From contig NW_019091476.1 of the NCBI RefSeq assembly GCF_001949145.1, positions 1,088,203 through 1,152,202 of the forward strand: 64,000 nucleotides of DNA. Direction: 5' to 3'. Below are positions 59,560-64,000 of this stretch, piece after piece. This DNA is from Acanthaster planci. Its lineage: Eukaryota; Echinodermata; Asteroidea; Valvatida; Acanthasteridae. The position numbers and the translations under genes are program-made. Under the pieces are notes generated by a model. The model did no database searches and was not told where the DNA came from. It saw only the letters and a list, made by a program, of their open reading frames with translations. Numbering within the stretch: the first letter of the stretch is position 1; every line of letters starts with the position of its first letter.

Positions 59560-61280
59560 AAAGTGGACAACCCCATTTCCTCATTTTCTGCTGGTAGATT
59601 TTCGGGATTATGGACTTTGCGTGTAGCATTTTCAAAAAACGCGATTTTCCGCTAGCAAAAACATGGATTTTACTTTAACAACTCTCGTGGTGCGTCACGA
59701 GTGGACAACTAAAAACTTCAAATTCCCACTAGCAAATTTTTTGATGCTCCAGAAGAGGACAACCCCAGAAATTTTTTTTTTTCAAGTTTAACCACCCCTT
59801 TTCATAAAACCCAATTTTCTGCTAGCAGAAATTGGGATTTTACTTTGACGACGACGGGGTGGTCCAAAAGTGGACAAGTTGAAAACTTAAACGACCGCAT
59901 TGCTCCCTACGCTCAGAATGGAACGGTTTTTGAAAATGGGCAGTCTACATTAACGGTAGAGGGTCAATGGTCTGACGGATGGCGTCGCAGGAAAAAAATG
60001 TGGACGATTCCCATTAAGAAACTTGCATATACGAAAGGGGCCATCCACGCCTGGCAGTCCTTTATGGTATAACTTACGACTTCCCAGCGCACCGTGTAAT
60101 TAGTACGACGATGGCGGCTTGCCGTCGGGAATTTTAAATAAGTGAATGCATGGTGATATGTCCCCTAAACGATGCTAGCTGTAAGAAACCAGTGTATCCA
60201 TGTCCAGCAGTATAATGAAATTTGCTGTGGAACGATAAAAGGTTGGAATTGAAAAGGTCATGTCAAGAGAAGAAGCTAAGTGCTGTTTAATCACTCGAAC
60301 CAAGATTTTCAAAAAGGGGAAAATAGAGAACGTAAAACAGGAAACATTAAAATGCAACTTGAACTTGCTGAATTAATTTTTACATCCCACAAATTCCAAA
60401 ACATGTATGCAGCCAATAATTCCAATCACAAAAAGGATAGCCACGACGAAAATAAATCTTTCAGCCAGTACACCAGCCGGTCACTGATATGACACCAAAG
60501 ATTTAATTTAATATTTATCGTTCAAATCTTTGTTTGAGTCATCAAATACAAGTTGGCAGTTACAGTGGAGGCCTGGGTCATTAATATGAAGACAAATGAT
60601 TCAAAGTGACAATGTGAAGAGATATTAACGCAATGAAAACACAAACTTGCAAGTGACGGCCCAGAGCAGTCATCAAATGCATGTACTGTAAAATACATGG
60701 ATGGTGGATTGTATAACAAATCTTATATCTGAAGATCAAAAAATTGGTTGTTCACTTTTGCCACTCCGAGTAACTTCCACCATAATCAGTCCATAATTTT
60801 TGTCAAGCTTGGACATAGTATTTTCAAAAATTTCCTTTAGAATAATACTCCCCTCTAAACTCCTATAAAATTCACATCCTTGACGTAAAAAAGGCCCAAT
60901 CTTTTCCACAAAATCGGCTATATAGAGATGGAAATACAAGTTGCATGAAAAAGGCCAATCACAGCAAGGGAATGTCCAAATGACACATGATGCCCGTCAA
61001 TGGACGGTGGGTCAATACAATGGGCTGAGCTGGCTTCGCAAGTTTGCGGTACTCAGTACATGTACAAAGGACCATCAGGCAGCTGCTTCCCAACTGTCGT
61101 CCACATTATAAAACTTTCTCTGGGTCCGGTGATGCCAATCTCAAGTTCCTAAGACCGTTCCATTTCAACGTAGGGAGAAAAGTGTCCTTTCAAGTTTCTA
61201 TTTGTCCCCTTTTGGAACGCCCGCCGTCGTCAAAGTAAAATCCAAATTTCTGCTAGCAAAAAATTGGGTTTTTCGAAAAG
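59560..61280. repeat. Degenerate repeats around ttctgctagcaaaaattggg, direct and inverted
   Basis: Partly decayed units containing tttctgctagcagaaattgg, gattttactttgacgacg and aaaagtggacaa occur several times at 59560-59890. One copy is inverted at 61191-61280 (ttggaacgcccgccgtcgtc, aaagtaaaatccaaatttct, gctagcaaaaaattggg). The pair 59801-59888 and 61191-61280 has about 88 bp arms and could be the ends of a larger element. Confidence 0.65.
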
Positions 61281-61314
61281 GAATGGTGCAACTTCAAAAA
61301 ACCCGAAAATCGCT

Positions 61315-61970
61315 TCTCCGAGCTATACCCAGGACCCTCAGGTGTGAAGTGGGTCGGAGGCCTTTGGGCCCATTTATAACGCTTTTCAATAAGGGCATTT
61401 TCGACCTTAACCCCCACTCCCTGGTTTGCCTACATTATCGGGGGGTGTCTCTCCAGGATGCTCGGCCCCATTAGAAATAGCGTGGGCAAATCCCCCCCCC
61501 CAACATTGACCCCCGTCGATCGAGCAGGGCCCCCACTGCCCACAGTCGGCAACTAAGAGCTGAGACATACGGGCTACTCAGACGGGGCTCGAGCATCCGC
61601 AAGACCTAGAGGGAGCGATGGGGCGAGGTGTGAAGGGGAGGGGGGGAGTGTCCGCCCAACCCAGGCAGGGCGCAGGAAACGGTGAGGCAAGCGTGCCTTG
61701 GCCAGAGCGAAGTGGTGGGCCTATGCGAAAACAAAACACAGGGGCGTTGAGGCGGCAACACCCGCTGAAATTTAAACCGAGGAAACTGAGCCTGGCCCGA
61801 GAAAGCAGAAAGTCCGGCCAATGGTCGACTCCGCCGTGCCTGGGCAATGCTCAGTGCCGTCGCTTCTTCGGGCTACTCCGGGTCCTCAGGTGTAAAGCGG
61901 GTCGGAGGCCTTTGGGCCAATGTATAACGTTTTTCAACGAGAGCATTTCCGACCTCAATCCCCTGGTTTG
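61315..61970. repeat. GC-rich segment flanked by a direct repeat of about 110 bp
   Basis: Copy 1 at about 61320-61435 (gaccctcaggtgtgaagtgg, gtcggaggcctttgggccc). Copy 2 at about 61868-61975 (gtcctcaggtgtaaagcggg, tcggaggcctttgggcc). Both continue to ccctggtttgccta. The DNA between (61440-61860) is strikingly GC-rich against an AT-rich background. The plus frame is open through both copies, but I recognise no protein. Confidence 0.7.
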
Positions 61971-62039
61971 CCTATTAGAGTCCACTTGTATTGGTACACA
62001 AAGTTGTGCATACCAACATAGCAAGAGGGGTTAAATATG

Positions 62040-63740
62040 TAACAGCTATTTTGTTGGATTTTGTAGGATACAAATCCAAACAAAGAAAAGAGTCCATTTT
62101 CTTTTCGCACGGTGCACTATATCACTCAGACTTTCAAATTAATGTGTGTTTCATTAAGTAACCCAAGAAATTCAAATCTTTAACATTTAGACTGATCAAA
62201 TTTAACAATTGTTTGCTTCACTACTGCAACAGTGATCTGAAATGTTTTACGCTGGTGTTGTTTCGTTTAGAAAAATTTCTGGACAACAGTAAGGCATTTA
62301 GGGTAACATTTTTGCAAGCTTTATTTCATCACAAGTGAAGAAGAACTAAGGTTGTTCAACCTGCTTATACTATGAGGGATATTACGGTTCTTCTGGAATT
62401 GTGCAAAATTGTCTGTCGTCATTTCAAGAAAACCAAGGTGTCATATCATTATTTAAAAATTTAATGTATTGTTTAGTTGAACAAGAACGAAGCATTTTTA
62501 ATTTCACTGAAAAGAAAATGATACGAGGGAACTGTTTTTAAGGAAAAGACAAATAGTTATGCTATTTACATATGACTTTACGCCGTAGAAGTCCTGTGTG
62601 CAAATAAAGGATGGGTTCGCGTGGGAGGTTGCTGTTAATTCCTGCGTTGAGAGGCTATTGAGATCCGGCCTCTGATATATATTACAATTATGGAACAAAA
62701 AGTGTGCGTAAATACTACAATTAACTCACTTGATCAGTTTATGTTGACTAGAACTGTAATCTTCTCAGCCTAACATTTTAGAGAAAGCTCCTATAGGCTT
62801 GTGCTGATTGCACAGCTCTCGAGGTGGCACTGGTTCTCTTGTCTCGTAAGTGCAGAGCCCTACTGAAGAATTTTATATTTTTCTGTTATTAGACATTAGG
62901 GCGTCATGAATGGCCTTGCCGTCGAGAACTGGCCTAGGTACTACCAATGCTGCTAGACATGTTTGGGATTTGATTTAACTTGATTGTTTCTTGGTGTTAT
63001 TTCACAGATGAAGATAAACCCGAACAACATTGACTACAATTCAACCAATGGTACGTGATCATGCAACATATCACGTTTTATCTTACAAAGTTTAACTCAA
63101 TAACATGCTTAATAATTCCGATTAATATTGTAATTGCCCCCTTCAAACCACATTTCTTGTGTTCATTTTATCAACAATATTGATCCCACTTCAACTCAAC
63201 ACACTACAAAAGTCAAGCTTAAACCCAATACGGGTACAACCTCACATCTAAACGCAGCACTATTTTGTTTGCTAAAATATGGTTGTACGGGTAATTCTTG
63301 GCCCAAAATCCATGCATCAATGCAAAGAAAAATACACCTACTTCTCTACTTCATATGTGGCTTTAAGCACGACACCAATTAAAATATTGTGGGAAAGACT
63401 CCAAGAACTCATAATCGCCTAATTATGTAAATTACGTAAAGAAAGTAAAAAAAAATTAAATGCACAACGCAGTTGCAGGAGGGAAAAACCAAATATCATC
63501 TACACAAATAGAATTTTTACTCATGAAATAAATTTCCCACGTAGTATTTAGAAAACTACATAGAAAATGGCAATAATACAACAGCTAACAACCTAGTCGT
63601 AAGACTACCAAAGATAACAATTGAAACGTAACACGGTATAATATGAGAACGAACGCCTGTGTACTTGTGACAAAAACTCTTTCATCAAATACAAATAATC
63701 TGTATGTTTCTAAAGAGGTGTCTGAGTTAATTCAGTAAGG
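62040..63740. other. Mostly non-coding; one candidate microexon
   Basis: The only exon-like signal is at 63008-63050. Acceptor ttggtgttatttcacag is followed by 43 nt reading MKINPNNIDYNSTN plus one base, then donor GTACGTG. It could belong to the gene tentatively started at 58921. Nothing else is supported. Confidence 0.25.
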
Positions 63741-64000
63741 ATGCACTCACGTAAATAGGCCAAAATCTGTCTGCCAGTGGATAAATTTCTATTTTAGAGA
63801 GTTCTGAGAGCCACGGAATTTGGGAATTGAAGAAATGTGGCATTGATGAACCTCAGGCCTGGACTTCAAAGTCTGAATTATTTAGATGAAATCGAGTCTG
63901 AAAGGTGGCACTAATAGCAGTCTTACAGAGGGATGCTTTGTTCAAAATAGCTATTTTTCCCAGTTTTGGAAATATTCTTAGTTTTCGGGGTGGTCTACTT
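63741..64000. mobile_element. Element B, second copy (cut by window end)
   Basis: From gtaaataggcc onward it follows the element at 15576-16135: gagagccacggaatttggga, then aggcctggactt, tctgaaaggtggcac and cagagggatgc. The end (atgcactcac) is a degraded form of the ggggtgcacccc terminus. The right half is outside the window. Confidence 0.75.

Noticed and set aside
61740-61800. Resemblance of acacccgctgaaatttaaac to the 5' start of 28S rRNA
   Set aside because: Only a short stretch is similar and the following bases do not follow 28S; probably chance in GC-rich DNA.

Overview
This is a eukaryotic nuclear window, most likely from a marine invertebrate. The genes have many short exons and canonical GT-AG introns. 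The non-coding DNA is AT-rich, full of small transposable elements, and carries a palindromic TACATG/TGTACA microsatellite that is very dense between about 40 and 56 kb. That microsatellite, a tyrosine-recombinase retroelement remnant and the gene families suggest an echinoderm, amphioxus or similar animal. The species cannot be fixed from the sequence alone. Two assembly gaps (13561-14061 and 25090-25563) both fall inside introns of the main gene.

Layout. At 649-1020 (+) lies the terminal coding exon of a gene whose body is outside the window, with a poly(A) signal at 1455. From 7038 to at least 32073 (-) runs the dominant gene, a strawberry-notch (SBNO) family DExH-box helicase-like protein. 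I assembled it by hand into 30 phase-consistent exons (at least 1391 residues, no internal stop). Its 5' end was not located. At 41466-42767 (-) is a single-exon Golgi carbohydrate sulfotransferase. From 50082 to 52085 lies a decayed Ngaro/DIRS-like tyrosine-recombinase element between direct repeats. The rest is non-coding DNA with foldback elements, terminal-inverted-repeat elements and a THAP-like remnant. A tentative first exon of a rightward gene lies at 58921-59066.

Most interesting result. The SBNO-like protein does not end where I recall vertebrate SBNO1/2 ending. The helicase exon (8687-8828) has a phase-0 donor that joins in frame to a 912-nt terminal exon (7038-7949). This exon encodes a disordered tail with a PCNA-interacting-like motif (TLNTFFKP) and a C-terminal UBZ4-like zinc finger (CPVC...HVDAC). 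That pairing is typical of DNA-damage-tolerance proteins such as Pol eta, SPRTN and RAD18. It suggests an SBNO helicase adapted to ubiquitin/PCNA signalling. A stop codon overlapping an AATAAA just past the 8687 donor could give a short isoform without this tail.

Other notable structure: a hAT-like insertion 22 nt from a 3' splice site of the helicase gene, a TTAA-flanked 527-bp foldback element, two foldback families each present at two loci, and TACATG microsatellite expansion inside the recombinase at its expected catalytic tyrosine.
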